A stretch of DNA of 64,000 nt from Trebouxia sp. TZW2008 (taxonomy: Eukaryota; Chlorophyta; Trebouxiophyceae; Trebouxiales; Trebouxiaceae): contig BDIU01000216.1 of assembly GCA_002118135.1 (NCBI GenBank), positions 124,166-188,165 of the forward strand, read 5' to 3'. Within the stretch, counting starts at the first letter, position 1; every line of letters begins with the position of its first letter. The notes below the pieces were generated by a model. The model was given only the letters and a program-made list of their open reading frames with translations. It searched no databases and had not been told where the DNA came from. A program made the translations under genes and the position numbers. Positions 24,297 to 37,321 of the stretch are shown one piece after another.

Positions 24297-25778
24297 TCAC
24301 ACAATGCCCCACTTCCACTCGAAAGCATTTGTGATCCTGCCTAAACAGCAGGCTGCACTCAACGGATACTCTGAAATTGAGATCATCTGATCGACATATG
24401 TCACGTCCACCTTGCCATGAGCCATGGCTCCAACAACAAACACCGCTGGTGTGTCATTTGGTAGCTTGTCCACAAATTGCCTGAGGGTAACTATGTTGGG
24501 CGCACTATGCGAAAACCCAACCCTTTCACAGTTTGGAGGAAAGTACTTGGTCACTGGTCCCTTCACTACCTGCACCACAAAATGCCAAAGCTGCTAAACT
24601 GCAAGACGAGACAGCCCTTTGACTAGCGATTTGAAAGCTTTTGTTGTGGTTGAAAGCACGATCTATGTCAATGCAATGACAGTGCATTGCATTGCCTGAG
24701 CAGCATGTAGCTTTGCAAGCTTCCTGAAGGCACCTGGCACCAGTCATCATGTTGTTGCTCCTTGCTTGTAGAAGCAACAGCATGCGCAGCAGCACAACAG
24801 CAAAGACTGGTAGGGACAGGCATTAGCAGCAAGAATTGTAAACACATACACAGCTTTATAATGCACCTTCAAGAGCTTGTCAGGGCCATTGGTAGCTCGT
24901 ATGCTGAGTTTCTGCAGAAGCTGAATCATGAGCCCGCAAAATCTTTTGAAGGTACGTGGCAGTCTGACTTGGGGGTTCACTTGAATCAGCACGTTCTTGT
25001 GCGTATGTACATAAAGTGCCTGCACAGGGGAGAAATGGAAAAAGGGCGCTTTGTACAACTTGTCTGCTGATGCCGCATGTGGATAGAGACTGTGCTTCGA
25101 CAACAGACAGTGTCTCTCCTGTCAGCGCCATGCAAGAGGGCATTCGTCTTTCTGTAAAGGCTAAGCGAGAGCATGAAATGCGACCGACAGAAGATCTTGT
25201 GTATTGCAGGCACTTCATGCTGTTCCTTGATGAATGTGTTGCAGTGCGAACAGGCGCAAGGGAGTTGCTGGTAACTGTGCTTGACTCGCCTTGAGCTTGC
25301 CTGCTTTTGCCATGGGGCTGTCCAAGATTGCCAGCATTGCCTGCAGAAGTAAGTACAGTGAGAACTCTGAGGAATTGCTGCAGAACAGCTTGATTGCATG
25401 TCAATCAACAGGCCATCGTATGCATGTGTTGTCACTGGCAAGAAGTTGTCTTTGTTTGAGCAATGTGATGCTTTGATGGCATACTTGATGACAGATATCC
25501 GGCCGGTACTCCGCAGGATCTTTGCCGTGGCGTGTAAGGAAGGTCTTGTGGTCATCACAGTTCAAAAGCTGGTACCCCTGCAGTTCAAGTGCTGCTGCAT
25601 TCAGCTATGTGCAGGTTGTTTCTGCTGGACTCGCGCTGACTCAGGATGATGTCGTTACCTTGCCGACTTTAGCGGTCTCGAGCTTTGCATTTTCGAGCAC
25701 GAATATGACGCCTTGTGAGGTGGACGCCGCTGCTTCTTCCTCGACTTCAGCAGACGGTGCGGCAAGGCCCCCAACCAT
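24297..25778 (-). CDS. EMG1: 18S rRNA pseudouridine methyltransferase NEP1/EMG1
   Basis: SPOUT-class enzyme that N1-methylates a pseudouridine of 18S rRNA and is needed for 40S subunit assembly in the nucleolus. Five exons on the minus strand: 25778-25659, 25577-25485, 25340-25290, 25019-24867 and 24569-24297; 229 aa, all phase 0. Signatures: [75 protein letters not shown], and the C-terminal cofactor knot region [13 protein letters not shown] with [10 protein letters not shown]. The third intron uses a GC donor (GCGAGT). The N-terminal 25 residues are acidic and Ala-rich, as in other eukaryotic members. The gene is complete and shows no damage. It is divergent to transportin. Confidence 0.95.
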
Positions 25779-26452
25779 GTCGAGCGACGCTGTGGTTCAC
25801 GAATCAGACGGCAAGCGATCGCAACTACGTCTCTGCCTTCAACGAGTTACGGCAAGAGCCTCTTACGGTGCACAGCAGCACAACCGCAATCTGCCAGACA
25901 GGCTGTGCTGCTGCTGTGTTCACACCAGCGTGTGCCTGGAATGCAAGCGAGTGATTGCACAGCTTGCACAGCAGTCAGGCGCTTGAATACTCAAGCAGTG
26001 CGTCAATCGGCCGGGTAAGCACAATTCTCGTGCGGAACAATGCTGCGCAACGAAAAGTCTTGCGAGTCGCTGTGCAGGGGGCTTGCCTGCTCCGAGACCA
26101 GCACGGCGAATTGCAAGCCCTGAGCTAATTGCAAGCAATATAGCCGAAAACCGACAAAGGCAAATTTGTACCCTTGCAAGCTTCTCGGGTGCCACCGGCA
26201 GCCTGAGAGACGCAGGCCGTGCACACGCGAGCCATGACATCTGATCAAGCAGGCTGTGTGAAAGAACGGCTGTGATGTTGTATTGAGATTGCTCGGCTTT
26301 GCATTGCTGAAAGAAAACAGGCTGGAATTTGTGAGCATGCCTGAGCCCTTGCTTGTGAACACGTCTAGACACAGCTGTTGACCCTGCCTAATGCGTTTCT
26401 GAGAGCATCAGTCAAAGGCTGGTTGGAACGAGCACAGCTTCTCGCGTAGACT
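25779..26452. promoter_or_regulatory. Divergent promoter region, EMG1 / transportin
   Basis: 674 bp between head-to-head starts. CpG-rich compared with the flanking introns, especially 25800-25850 and 26000-26230. The region includes no convincing gene; the minus-strand open frames inside it have no family match. Confidence 0.55.
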
Positions 26453-29400
26453 ATGTCCGTGAATGCAAGTAGTTCTGGCTGGACCCCTCAAGAGCCTGGG
26501 GTACAGCAGATCTGCTATTTGCTTTCTGAATATCAGAAGCCCCGCACCAATCAGAGTCAGGTAGGGGCTTGCATGTACAGCGTCCTGTCTATGCATGTGA
26601 CGCGAACCCTTCGCAGAGCCGTGCTATCCTTGCCATGACGTGACATGTTGGCTTTCCAGCATTTGTCGTATTGTGGAGCAGCTTATAGACACATGCCTTT
26701 GTTTACTGCAGATTCTTGCTCAATTGGATGAGTGCAAGAACATTCCTGACTTCAACAACTATCTCGCATTTATCTTATCACAAGGCCACTCCTTGCCAGT
26801 CGAGGTGCTGCTTCCAAATGTCTCTACAGCTGTGTACATTCATGCTCTAGTCTGGACAACACTGCCATGGCTGCGTAGTCTCTCAGCCTTTGTGCCTGCC
26901 AGGTGAGACAAAGCGCGGGCTTGCTGCTGAAGAACAATCTGAAGAAGCAGTACCAGGCTCTACCAGAGGCTTATAGGCATTACATCAAGGTACCACAGTT
27001 GCCATGTCGCAGTGCTGACTATCATCTGCAAGCTACTGCAAGCACACAGGGTGCAGATAGCAGCTTGCACTCTAAAACTGTGATTTGGTGATGTGCAGCT
27101 CTCACTTCTGCAAAGCATTTCCAACCCTTCCAAGCCATTGCGACAGACAGTGGGCACAAGCATAGCAGTCATTGTCGGCCTTGGCACTCTTAAAGCCTGG
27201 CCAGAGCTGATTCCAGCCTGTGTGCAAGGCCTCGAAGGTTCAGACTCAAACGCCTTGGAGGGATCACTTGATGCTCTGTTCAAGGTAATTAGCTGAGGTG
27301 AAATGTGTTACCTGACACATGGCCCCATTCAGATGCCCATCTGCATTTGCTGTGCTAATGGCACTGACTGCAGAATGTTGGCTGATAGTACTTTGGCAGT
27401 GATGCATGCATAGCACTTGCTTGCTTGAAGCTGCATGTCCTTGCTGTTGTATAACCATAAGCTCAGACATCACCTGGATCAGGTATCATGCCCTCCCATA
27501 TAAGCCTTGCAGCATTTTTACACACAAGGCAGTTGTGAAGGCCTGCATATGTGAACCTGTACATGCAGCAGCGCACAAATGCTTTGCAGTTGCAAGGCAG
27601 ATCAAAATTCTGATGATCCAGGACTCCAGCCCAGACAAAGCCAACACTCTTTGCAGCAATATAGACATTCTGGCTGAAACGTATGATGTTAAACTGTAAC
27701 AGACCCGCTGTGTGCTTCTGGAGAGTGTGTATGGACCATACACAATGCGGTGTCGAAGACCAGCAATGGTTGTTCTTAACTTTGAGCAGCTCCTTGTCAC
27801 AGCCACATCTGCAATGATGTCCCAGGCATGAGCATGTTTTCAGGCATGTTGGCATGACAGCTCAGACACATGATCTCAGACATCTGAGAAACACCTGCTG
27901 TGTGCTCCAGATCTGTGAGGATGTTCCCACACAGCTTGATGAGGCTGTTCCAGGATTGCCAGATGTACCAAGTAAAGTCCTCATTCCAAGGCTGCTGAAC
28001 TTGTTTACTTCAGCTCATGTCGAGGCCAAGTGCGGGGCAATTGGGGTTGCAAACCTGCTGGCTGGTGCAAATCCAGAGTCCTTGGCGCCAAGCTTGGACA
28101 GGTGGCACTGCTGCTGGGTTGCATGTAGCTTTACTAGCTGATGACCTGGTGCATGAGCGAGCTGCATAGAGTCTGTATTATGACCAGCTGCGCCTCGACA
28201 TGTTGTTGTACTGAGCTGATGCTCTACAATGCGTGATTTTTATAGTGTGCTCTGCTGGCCTGCCATTGCCTGAGGATCTGTATTTACTGTCAAACTACTT
28301 CATTCAGCACACACCTCTGTCCATGCCAGATACTTGAGGTGTTGTGTGCTTTGGCTTTGATGAACTATGAGCTGGTGTGAGCTGATTTGTCCTGCAAGCA
28401 GATGCACTGGCAATGCTTGACGCTCCATACCTGCTGCTGTGCCAAGTGCATGCATGTCAGTGCCTGCCAGTCCCAGAATGCTGTCCTGATGTCTTTGCTT
28501 GTGTTGCTGCAGCTACGTGGCTGGCTTATTTGCATCTGCACATGACACCCACTCTGGAGTGCGCAAGGCTGTCTGCAATGGGCTAGTGCAAATGCTTCAG
28601 CTGCAGCCAGAGCGCTTGGCGCCAAACATGGAGCACATCATTGAGTACATGCTAGAGTCAACACAGGTCAGTATCGTTTTACCGCATTCTGCTCTGCTGT
28701 GCATAGGTTATGGCCATGGGGCCAAGTTTGTTCCGCTCTTGCTTTGTGCAAGTGCAAGCTGAGGGGCATTTGCCGTGTATCAGCTGCAGTTGATTAAAGA
28801 TATCAGACCTGAGCAGTCAACTCTGTCAGATAGTGTACAGACGAAGCCACTTGCCGACAGCGTTCATACTCAACATGCTGCTCATACCTGATATGATGCC
28901 CATGTTGCATCTGCACATCAATAACAACAGCTTTGCATTGAACTCATGCGAGCTTTGGACAGCTTTGCATGACAATGTCTTTCACATGCTTGTCAGAATT
29001 GTCATGATGCATTCCTGATGCATTGGTAGAGCGACAACTAGGCTGTGTGACTGAAGTGGTACAAGCTCTGAACTGCTTCTTGTGAAGCATGTGCTGCACT
29101 TGTTCATTGCAAAGGCAGTTTATGGATTGGCAGGATGGTGATGAGGGTGTAGCGCTAGAGTCCTGTGAGTTCTGGACTGCCTTCTGTGAAGCCCAAGTCG
29201 AGCCAGCAGTATTGCGGCCCTTCCTAGGCCGCTTGGTGCCTGTCTTGCTCAAGAACATGGTGTATGATGAGTATGATGAAGAGGTACAGGATGCTGAGGC
29301 AGCTGAGGATGCTGACACAGCTGATGACAAAGATCAGGAGATCAAGCCCTTCATCAGCCGGTACACTTGTCATCCCTCGTGTAGTCAACACTTTTGCACT

Positions 29401-32400
29401 CAGACTCACTTGCTTTGCTTGGCATAGAGCATGTCATGTTTCATAATGCCAACCCCTTCAGCACCACATGATGCTGACACTGTTGATGACAAAGATGAGG
29501 AGATCAAGCCGTTCGTTAGCAGGTGCAGAAGAGATATCATGTATCATCAACGACTATGCATGAGCACATTTGCTTGGCGTGGAGCATGTCAAATTCATCA
29601 GTGCTGATGCTTCAGCGACAGCAGGCAATGTCTGCAGCAGCTCTAAAGCACATGATTTCAAGTGTGCAAGTTGCACAGCGTGCCAGAACAATGCAGCAAG
29701 TTTGGATCTCCTGTCGGCAGTCCTGACTGTCTGTTCACAAGCAAAATTTTGTGCACACCAACTAGCGATAAGGCAATGAGTCAGGAAACCTTCATCGTCA
29801 AGGTTGGTCCTAGTGCACCTGTGCTTGGAATGTTGCCCTCGCTGTTCACCCTCTGTCAAGTTCATCACAAGGCTGGGTTTGTGCAGGTCTGCAGCACACG
29901 GCGAAGAGGATGGTGACGATGACGCAGATGAGGTGTCACGCTGGAACATGCGCAAGTGCAGCGCAGCAGGGCTAGATGTGCTTTCCACAGTCTTTCAGGA
30001 AGAGTTGCTGCCCATTGTGACACCCATAGTGCAGCAGCGCCTCCAAGAAGAGGACTGGAGAGCCAGGGAATCAGCCATACTAGCCCTAGGGGCCATTTCT
30101 GAGGGCTGTGTCATGGGCTTGATACCATATCTGCCCCAGCTAGTCAGCATGCTGCTGCCTCGCCTTGAAGACCCCAGGCCGCTAGTCAGGTCAGTGCGTG
30201 CAAGCATATCTCCATACGTGTTTTCACCAAGTGACAGCACTGTCTGCCACTGTCACTCAGAGTCATTTCTGAGGGCTGTATCATGGGCTTGTCGCCATGT
30301 CTGTCCCGGCTAGTCAGCATGCTGCTGCCCGAAGATCTTTGGCTGCTAGTCAGGGTGGTGCAGGCAGTGGGTGATGCACACCACATTGATATGCATGCTT
30401 AAACACTCTGGACTGCTAGTCAGGTCAATTTAGGGCAAGGAACAATGTCTTGCATAGCGCTGTGTGGGTGTTGTGAGTCCTATGTATAGCACTGAATGTT
30501 AAAAATTGATGTCCGCTTGCCCTCGAGTGTCACACTCTTGTCGCAGCAAAATCATCCCAGCGTTGCGTAGACCTGTGCAAGCCTGCTCTACTGACAAGAG
30601 TAGGGTGGTAGATCCTTGTCTATGACAAGCTGACTGGTGATCTTGATCAATGCTTTTGCTACGGTGGTCTTGTTTCATTTGATCAGTGACTTGGCTACAG
30701 TGATCCTGATTTATGCTATCGGGTTACAAATTGAGACAGGGTTGACATTTGGGTATGTGCTGCAGGTCCATCAGCTGCTGGGCCTTGTCACGCTATGCTC
30801 AATGGATTGTGGAGCGCTGCAGTGACCCTCAGGCAGATGCCAATGCAGCTCAGGCACAACTGGATGAGGTCTTGCAGGTCAGCCTTGGGTCGCTTGCATG
30901 CTGCTTGGTGAAGTTGTCATGTGCCCACAGAGCAGATGTCCAGGAGTCTCATCAGAACCGTATACAAAGCAATAAGGGTGGCTGCACATGGTTATTACGA
31001 AGATGCTTGTGCTGCTTTTGCCAAAGCATGAGCGCTGAGCAGAGTTGGGCGATGCACTGTAGCAAACAAAAGTAATTCCGATGATGTCGACATTGTCAAA
31101 TCACTCGTGGCTCCTACAAGCTTGCGGATGCAGTCTGCAGATTTTGTTTAAACCTGCCTGACATCACAGCATGAGCCACTCAAAAATTGCCCATACTACA
31201 GCTAATTTGATGCAGCAGAGCTTCATGACTCATATCAATAACACAGCTCACTCATGCAGCAGTGTCTGACAAGTTGCTCTCATCTTGCAGGGTCTGTTGC
31301 GGCACGTCTTGGACCACAACAAGCACGTCCAGGAAGCAGCCTGCAGCGCCTTGGCAACACTAGAAGAGCTGTCACCTCCAGAGCAGCTGGTCCCCAGGCT
31401 CAAACCCATCCTAGATACCCTCGCCAAAGCTTGCGCCACCTACGGGCGCAAGAACCTGCGCATCTTGTATGACGCCATCAAAACCCTGGCAGAAATGGTG
31501 GGGGACAGCCTGGCAGATCCCGGCCTGCTTAGGGTTTACATGCCGCCTCTGGTGACCAAGTGGCAATCCTTGGCTGACTCAGAGCGAGACCTGCTGCCAC
31601 TGCTCGAGTGCTTCTCTGCTCTTGCATCTGCGATAGGTAAGCTGCCTTGGGACATGTACCTCAAGTCTTTGCCCTTGCATCTCTGATAGGTCAGCTGCGA
31701 TGCACTACCAATCTTTGCTTCTGCATCTCCAGTAGGTCAGCTGATATGTGTTGGCTGCCACACGCATCTACATCAGCTGAGGTGCTCTATGCAGAAGATT
31801 AACAAGTACTGCTGCATGATCTGCCATGGTTGCTGGCGATTCTGCCCTCGCTAGCAAATGCATACGCTGTGTTGCAAATCCCATCAAGTCGTGCATTGCA
31901 TATGTCAAGCAGCATCCCCTGCCAAATTTGCTAAGCCAATGTTTGGCAGGTGCATGAGCATTGTCACACAGCGCTTGCAAAGCCCGCCAAAGCACGCTCC
32001 AGAACGGTGCAGCAATTGTCCCTTGCAGTTCATGCATTTCAGAACTTTATACAGCCCAGCAGTCTGGAGTAGGGGTGCATCAGTCTCAAGCACTCAAACA
32101 GCAGCTTCTGCTTGCAGGTCATGCCTTCGAGGAGTTTGCAAAACCTATGTTTGACAGGTGCATCAGCATCGTTACACAACAGTTGGCAGGCAGGGCATCA
32201 GCAGCTAATGGGCAGCCCGCTGAGCCTGAGCCAGACAGGGACTTTATCATCTGCTCTCTGGACGTCATTGCAGGCGAGCGCTGCCATTTTGTGTCTTGCC
32301 TTATGCTCATGTAGCCCATGAACGGTCAGATTGTTGCTTTTGTAAGCAGATCATCCTGCAGTGCATCAGGCACCTGATGCATTGTGCATCATCACACAAA

Positions 32401-34988
32401 TCAGCAACAGTTGCAAACGTCAAATGTGCATGCTGTTTCACACACCCTATGCAATACATTCTGTTCGCTCTGCACTCTGTGCATTTGAGGGCCTCACTGC
32501 TGATCTGGGCATGGCTGAGGACCCTGGCAGCAGCCTTCATGGTCCCTAGTGCTGCTGCTGATCATCACAGTCCTTGCTCCACCGCCAGCATGGCTGAGGG
32601 TCTTGGCAGCAGCAGCTATGTCTTCATATTCAAAAGTTACCTTTCGGTGATCTGGTGTCCTGGTATGTTTACAGGTATGGCAGAGGGTCTTGGCAGCAGC
32701 ATTGAGTCCCTAGTGGGTCAGTCACCCCTGAGGGAGCTTCTTCTTCAATGCTGTCAGGTATGCCTCAAATAGAGTTATTTTGCCACTCCCCATCTGGCAT
32801 CTGTCCCACAATCCAGTCGACACCTATGCCATGGCAGCAGTCTCCTCATGCAGCATCACATAGTGCAAGCACTTAGGTTACAATGTATTCCTCCCTTTGC
32901 CATGCAAGACGTCAGCATGTCAGTGCTGGCGGTTGCTTCACAAAGCCTTCCTTGATTGAAACACAGGCGGCGCTTTCCTCCTGCAGCGTAGTGTTGCAGT
33001 TGGCATCTGCCCTGCAATCTTCCATCCGCTTGTGCTGTGCCCAGCAGGCCCATCATGCAGCTCTGTGCGTCTGCAGGATCCCTTCCCTGATGTGAGGCAG
33101 AGCGCCTTTGCCTTGGTGGGGCGCTCCCCATGGTGGTGTGCGCCTCATCTGCAGCCAATTGCCAAGCAATGACAATTCAAATGCAAGTTTGCGCAAAACA
33201 TGCAAGAGTACGTCCGGCGCTCACTTGTTCTCTGCGTCTGCAGGATCCCTCCCCTGATGTGAGGCAGAGTGCGTTTGCCCTAGTAGGAGACTTGAGCCGG
33301 TGGTGTGCGCCTCATCTGCAGCCAGTGGCAAAGCAGCTGCTGGCGCTTGCCATACAGAACATGGAGTCCCACTGCATCAACCTGCAGAACATGTCAGCCT
33401 GCAACAATGCGTGCTGGTCCTTAGGTAACACTCTCCACATACCTGAAACGTGGTTGTCGCTGTGTGGCACATGGTATCAACCTTGTTCACTGACTCAAGC
33501 AGCTGCTGGCGCTTGCCATACAGAAGATGGAGAGCAACTGCATCAAACTGCAGAACATGTCAGCCTGCAACAGTGCGTGCTGGTCCTTGAGCGAGGCTTT
33601 CAATCTGGCTCAAAGTGATCATCCTGGCTGGCTGTTCACCTGGCTGTTCACTTTCATCTCTGGTCATGCAAGGCAATTATCTGTACTGCAACAGCTTGCA
33701 ATGGGCAATCATGTCCACATGATCATGATCCGAGGTATGCTTCTGTTGTTGTCATGTAAGTATTTGTCATGTAAGTATGTGGACACGTCATCTGGCATGT
33801 CAGATGCTGTTCTGTTAGACTTAGCACTTCCCAACTTAGCATGTGCTGTGGCACAGGTGAACTGGCAATTCAGTGCAGCCCAGAGCAGCTTCAGCCCTTT
33901 GCGGCCCCCATTGTGGAGCGCCTGGTGCCTATTTTGGCTGCACCCATGGCTCAAATGCCCCGCAGCATTGTGGAGAACAGGTCAGCATAACAGAGCACCT
34001 CTCCCTCATTCATTCCTCGAATTCAATTCAGCACAGGAAGCCTTCCATTGTATTGTCCATGAGGTACACTGTGTTTTGACTGATGCCTTGGGACAGCAAC
34101 AAGAATGCAGCCCTTATTGCAATGCTGACATTTTGTCGCAGTCATACTTGACTAGCATTGGCGAAAAAAAACTTGCACCGCCATCACATTGGGCAGAGGG
34201 CATTGCCCAGCACCTGGGACTCTTTTAAGGCTGTAACTGGCAGCACTTCTTGCAGAGCTCATATCCAATTGCATGCCAATATCCAGTTATAGTCATGTTT
34301 GACCAAAATTGTTGTCCAATTACTTGCAGTGCTATCACGCTGGGCAGAGTGGCATGGATCTGTCCAGATGGGATTGCCCCACATCTGGGGCACTTTGTGG
34401 GGCCGTGGTGTGCAGCCCTGCGCCATATCAGAGACGACGTAGAGAAGGGCCATGCGTTCCTTGGCTTATGCAGACTGTTGCGCCTCAATCCACAGGTACG
34501 ACACTGGCTCAGGCTTCAAGTTTTGCCTGTCACCTGAGTACCACGTAAGATGATGTAGAGCAATGTCATGCACTCCTTGCCCTATGCTTTGCACTGAGTT
34601 GACTGTTCTTCTGAAGACGCTTTGTGATGCACAGACCTTGGCTTGAAAGCAAACAATGCTGCTGATGGTGGTTACCAATTGAGGTGATCCAACCCTTCAT
34701 GTGCCATTTTGATCATGATTGCCGTTGGTGTTATTATGCAAAACGAGGTTGTTATGTTCACTGTTGTCATTGATTGTGTTGTTGCAGGGGGCACTATCAC
34801 AGTTTGCCTTGCTATGTGATGCCTTCACGTCTTGGAGGCGCTTCACAGACACCGGCTTGCACAATGAGTTGGGGCAAGTCATGCAGCTGTACAAGCAGTC
34901 CTTGGCTGCTGCTGGTCAGTGGGACGGCGCAACAGCAACCCTGCCTCAACCCGTCAAAGACAGGCTGCAACAGAGCTTTGCTGTCTAG
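26453..34988 (+). CDS. TNPO1: Transportin-1 (importin beta-2) nuclear import receptor
   Basis: HEAT-repeat karyopherin that carries PY-NLS cargo such as hnRNP proteins through the nuclear pore and releases it on RanGTP binding. Sixteen exons: 26453-26560, 26712-26804, 26903-26989, 27099-27284, 27911-28101, 28513-28666, 29134-29360, 29887-30189, 30766-30877, 31291-31636, 32118-32273, 32675-32757, 33244-33424, 33857-33980, 34330-34495 and 34788-34988; 2718 nt, 905 aa. Signatures: [19 protein letters not shown] at the start, [37 protein letters not shown], the acidic loop ([11 protein letters not shown]), [69 protein letters not shown] and [15 protein letters not shown]. The length matches animal and plant transportins. 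One intron uses a GC donor (at 32274). Introns carry many exon-edge copies. Confidence 0.95.
29468..29520 (+). repeat. Copy of transportin exon-7 tail
   Basis: The end of exon 7 (donor after 29360) recurs 161 bp downstream. The copy reads GCTGACACTGTTGATGACAA and ends GTTAGCAG followed by GTGCAG. It keeps the [11 protein letters not shown] reading and a usable donor. Confidence 0.8.
30250..30425 (+). repeat. Copies of transportin exon-8 tail
   Basis: The last about 95 bases of exon 8 (ending 30189) recur, ending at 30353 after GCTGCTAGTCAG, and a short piece ends at 30423 with a GTCAAT donor. Spacing is 164 and 70 bp. The first copy carries a deletion that breaks the frame. Confidence 0.75.
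31655..31742 (+). repeat. Two short copies of transportin exon-10 tail
   Basis: The exon 10 end (CTCTTGCATCTGCGATAG then GTAAG) recurs as CCCTTGCATCTCTGATAG and TTGCTTCTGCATCTCCAGTAG, each followed by GTCAGCTG. They lie directly downstream of the real donor at 31637. Confidence 0.7.
31905..31985 (+). repeat. Copy of transportin exon-11 start
   Basis: About 65 bp preceding exon 11 repeat its first part: GCTAAGCCAATGTTTGGCAG then GTGCATGAGCATTGTCACAC. It lies about 210 bp upstream of the working exon at 32118 and has point changes that preserve much of the reading. Confidence 0.75.
32505..32625 (+). repeat. Two copies of transportin exon-12 start
   Basis: Exon 12 starts GTATGGCAGAGGGTCTTGGC at 32675. 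Related text GGCATGGCTGAGGACCCTGG occurs at about 32508 and AGCATGGCTGAGGGTCTTGG at about 32587. Both are upstream and end after about 30 bp. Confidence 0.7.
33070..33600 (+). repeat. Half copies on both sides of transportin exon 13
   Basis: The first half of exon 13 (33244-33424) recurs 167 bp upstream, with copy start 33077 after CTGCAG. The second half recurs about 167 bp downstream, ending near 33591 at GGTCCTTGAG. The upstream copy keeps acceptor and about 80 bp ([10 protein letters not shown] reading); the downstream copy keeps ACNSACWSL but its donor is lost. Confidence 0.85.
34125..34225 (+). repeat. Decayed copy of transportin exon-15 start
   Basis: Text near 34178 (CATCACATTGGGCAGAGGGC, then GCACCTGGGACTC) resembles the exon 15 start (TATCACGCTGGGCAGAGTGG, then CACATCTGGGGCAC). 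It lies roughly 150 bp upstream and is well decayed. Confidence 0.55.
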
Positions 34989-36170
34989 TCTTGTCACACC
35001 CACTGTATCAGGCCTGTCAGCAGCTTTCAAGCTCTTGGTACTGCTAGAAAGAAGTCTGGAAGCGATCTGGCCTGCTCGGCGGCTTTCAAGCTCTTGGCTG
35101 CACCAATAGAGCTACGGGAGACAAACAGCTGCTGTACAATGTAGAGACGACCAAGACTCAGGTGTAGTGCTAACTGGTAGCAGCAGAAGACAGGCTTGCA
35201 GCGCAAAAGCTGCAAAAGCTTTGGAATGGAGAAAGGCGCTTTGTGCCGGCGTTACTTGGAGTCTCAGCTGCAGCAAACTTAGGACAAGCCATGCGCATAG
35301 TCAGGCAAATTTGCAAGATGCGTGCTCCATTGAGCCAGGGCTCTTGGTTGGTAGTGGCAAAGTTGTTGCGCCATTGTTAGGAGTTAGGGGCAGGGATTCA
35401 GATCTGAGCGTTTTAGACCATTTTTCTTAGGCACCCTTTGATTTGGCTTGTAGGTTTTTTTCTCCCTTGACCATTCTTCAGGTCATCAATTTTGCGTTAG
35501 GACATCCAGTACTAGTTGGCTTTTTCTGGTTAGCTTGTTCCAATCCCTTGCACAAGCCTTATTTGATACTTAGGAAATTTCAAGGCCAGGCTCATGCAAT
35601 TCTGTTGTCAAAGCTGCTTTGCGAACTGCTCTGCTTTGTTGCATGATGCAATATTGTAGTCAGTGAAGCCCTGGTGTAGGTTTTTGCAGCCTTTTTTGCA
35701 GCTGCAGTTCTAGGATGCTGGTCGTTTGCAATTGCCAAAAGTGTGGGCGTCATGAGCGAATTGGTGTGACTCATGTCAAGCTCACACAAATTTTGACCAG
35801 ATTAGACTTTCTGTATAGGATCAGGACCAGCTGCAGGTGAGCACAGTGGTGCAGCACTGTTCATCAAAATATTATCAAGTACTGTCATCTAGAGCATTAC
35901 CTGTTTGAGAGAAAGGCCCTGCATGATGTAAATTTACCTGTATCGCTTGAGATTCCTGCCTTGTCTGTGCGGAGACACCAAAGAGCGCTCAATTAGTGGG
36001 GCAAGGCAAAGAGCGAAGTCCAAGGAAAAATTGTGGTCTTGCTCACAATTTTTGGCTGGAAAAATAGTATCTCTAGCTAGTTTTAGACTTCCCAGGAAGG
36101 AGCTTACGGTACAGGCAGGTGCCTGGGATCTGTGGTTCTCTGCGCTAGTCACCTCGCCAGTCTTTAGGTG
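34989..36170. other. Intergenic region downstream of transportin
   Basis: About 1.2 kb after the transportin stop codon. It is T-rich in places (35400-35720). A sequence of about 30 bp (GGCTTTCAAGCTCTTGG, 35080; GCTTTCAAGCTCTTGG, 35022) is repeated just after the stop codon. No gene recognised. Confidence 0.5.
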
Positions 36171-36900
36171 CATTCAAATTTCAAAGGGGCGGGCATCTCG
36201 ACACATAAGCGTTGGCTCGCACTATCTCATCTGATTCATTCGCATACTTGTTCGGCAGACTGTGCGACCACTTCAGCTATCCAAACCCTTTCATTCTCAC
36301 TTCGCTTGAGCTGCCAGCTTCGGTTCAAGGGTTCGTGGCACACAAAAGCGCGTTTGTGGCGTGTCAGGTACGCCTTTTCCCCTGTCCAATGATACTCAGG
36401 ATTCTCGACACGCCACTGTGCTTACTTTGTAGCTGCTGTGCAGCCCGCTTTCTGGCTTTTCATTCCGAGCCCGCCTAGTCCTCAAAGCTGCCGCTGACAC
36501 CCTTCCGCTGTGTTGCCAGCTGCTTGGCACTCCTCATCGGGTATGGCTTTGCCTTAGCGATGGCATCAGCCTCAAGTCGATTTGCATACGCTTGCTACTG
36601 TGCAACTTCAGATTGATCTTCACCCGCGATGACAGTGCAGGCGCCACATTCCAATATTCGGTGTACACTGTTCACTAAGCAGCTTACAACAGCAGCATAT
36701 ACCAACAAGTCATGTACAGATTTACATGCATATAATGGTAAGCATTCACGCCTTGCAGAGCAATACTGACAACTTTGTGTATCAGATATTCAAGGGCAAC
36801 CTGTACACTTGCACAGCACTTGCAAGATTAGGATTGTTACATGAAACAAAGAGTTTCACACAAACTGCTTTTGCAGGCTGGGATGTTGTGCAGCACATGT
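36171..36900. promoter_or_regulatory. CpG-richer stretch, possible gene 5' end
   Basis: Between about 36190 and 36660 CpG is frequent, as at the other gene starts in this window. An open stretch at 36212-36367 ends at a plausible GTACGC donor but begins with TTG, not ATG. It may be the first exon of the hypothetical gene to its right. Confidence 0.35.
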
Positions 36901-36904
36901 GTAG

Positions 36905-37321
36905 ATGTCAGCCCGTACTCAGAGACGACAAAGGGCCAATCAGAGGTCACTGTCAGTCATTCAGACTGGTGCAAATGCCGTGTTCAAGAAGGCTGGCTTC
37001 CCCAATCTGCTGCCGACTGTCCGCACTGCAGTGAACCTTAACAATGCCATTTTGCAAAGGGGCCATTTGCTTGCTACTCTGCATGTGCTGCGGCTGGTTC
37101 GTGCCCGCCAGCCCCTGCCCAACCTGTCTTCTGGCAGCAGCAATTCGCAATGGCAGACCATGCTTGATCATTGCTATGCAGCCATCAGCCATGCCACTGG
37201 CCCCAGGTGTAAGCAGTTCAAAGCATCGACTGACCCAGAGCTAGCAGTTAGCCTGAAAATCTTCGACCAGCAGCTGCCCGCAGACAGCACAAAGCCAGAA
37301 AGACCGACATGGCTAAAGCCT
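36905..37321 (+). CDS. Hypothetical coding exon
   Basis: I do not recognise this protein. A 139-codon open stretch begins at an ATG right after an in-frame TAG and runs to a good splice donor (CCT then GTAAG) at 37322. The composition is protein-like, with alternating hydrophobic stretches such as FPNLLPTVRTAVNLNNAILQ and HLLATLHVLRLVRARQPLP. A later acceptor at 37607 (GTTGCAG) could lead to a short last exon. A CpG-rich segment 250-700 bp upstream would suit a promoter. Other frames of the same stretch are open too, so the call is weak. Confidence 0.3.

Noticed and set aside
26960..27090. Extra transportin exon after 26989
   Set aside because: The open stretch continuing past the GTACCA donor does not resemble transportin, while the join to 27099 restores the family sequence in frame.
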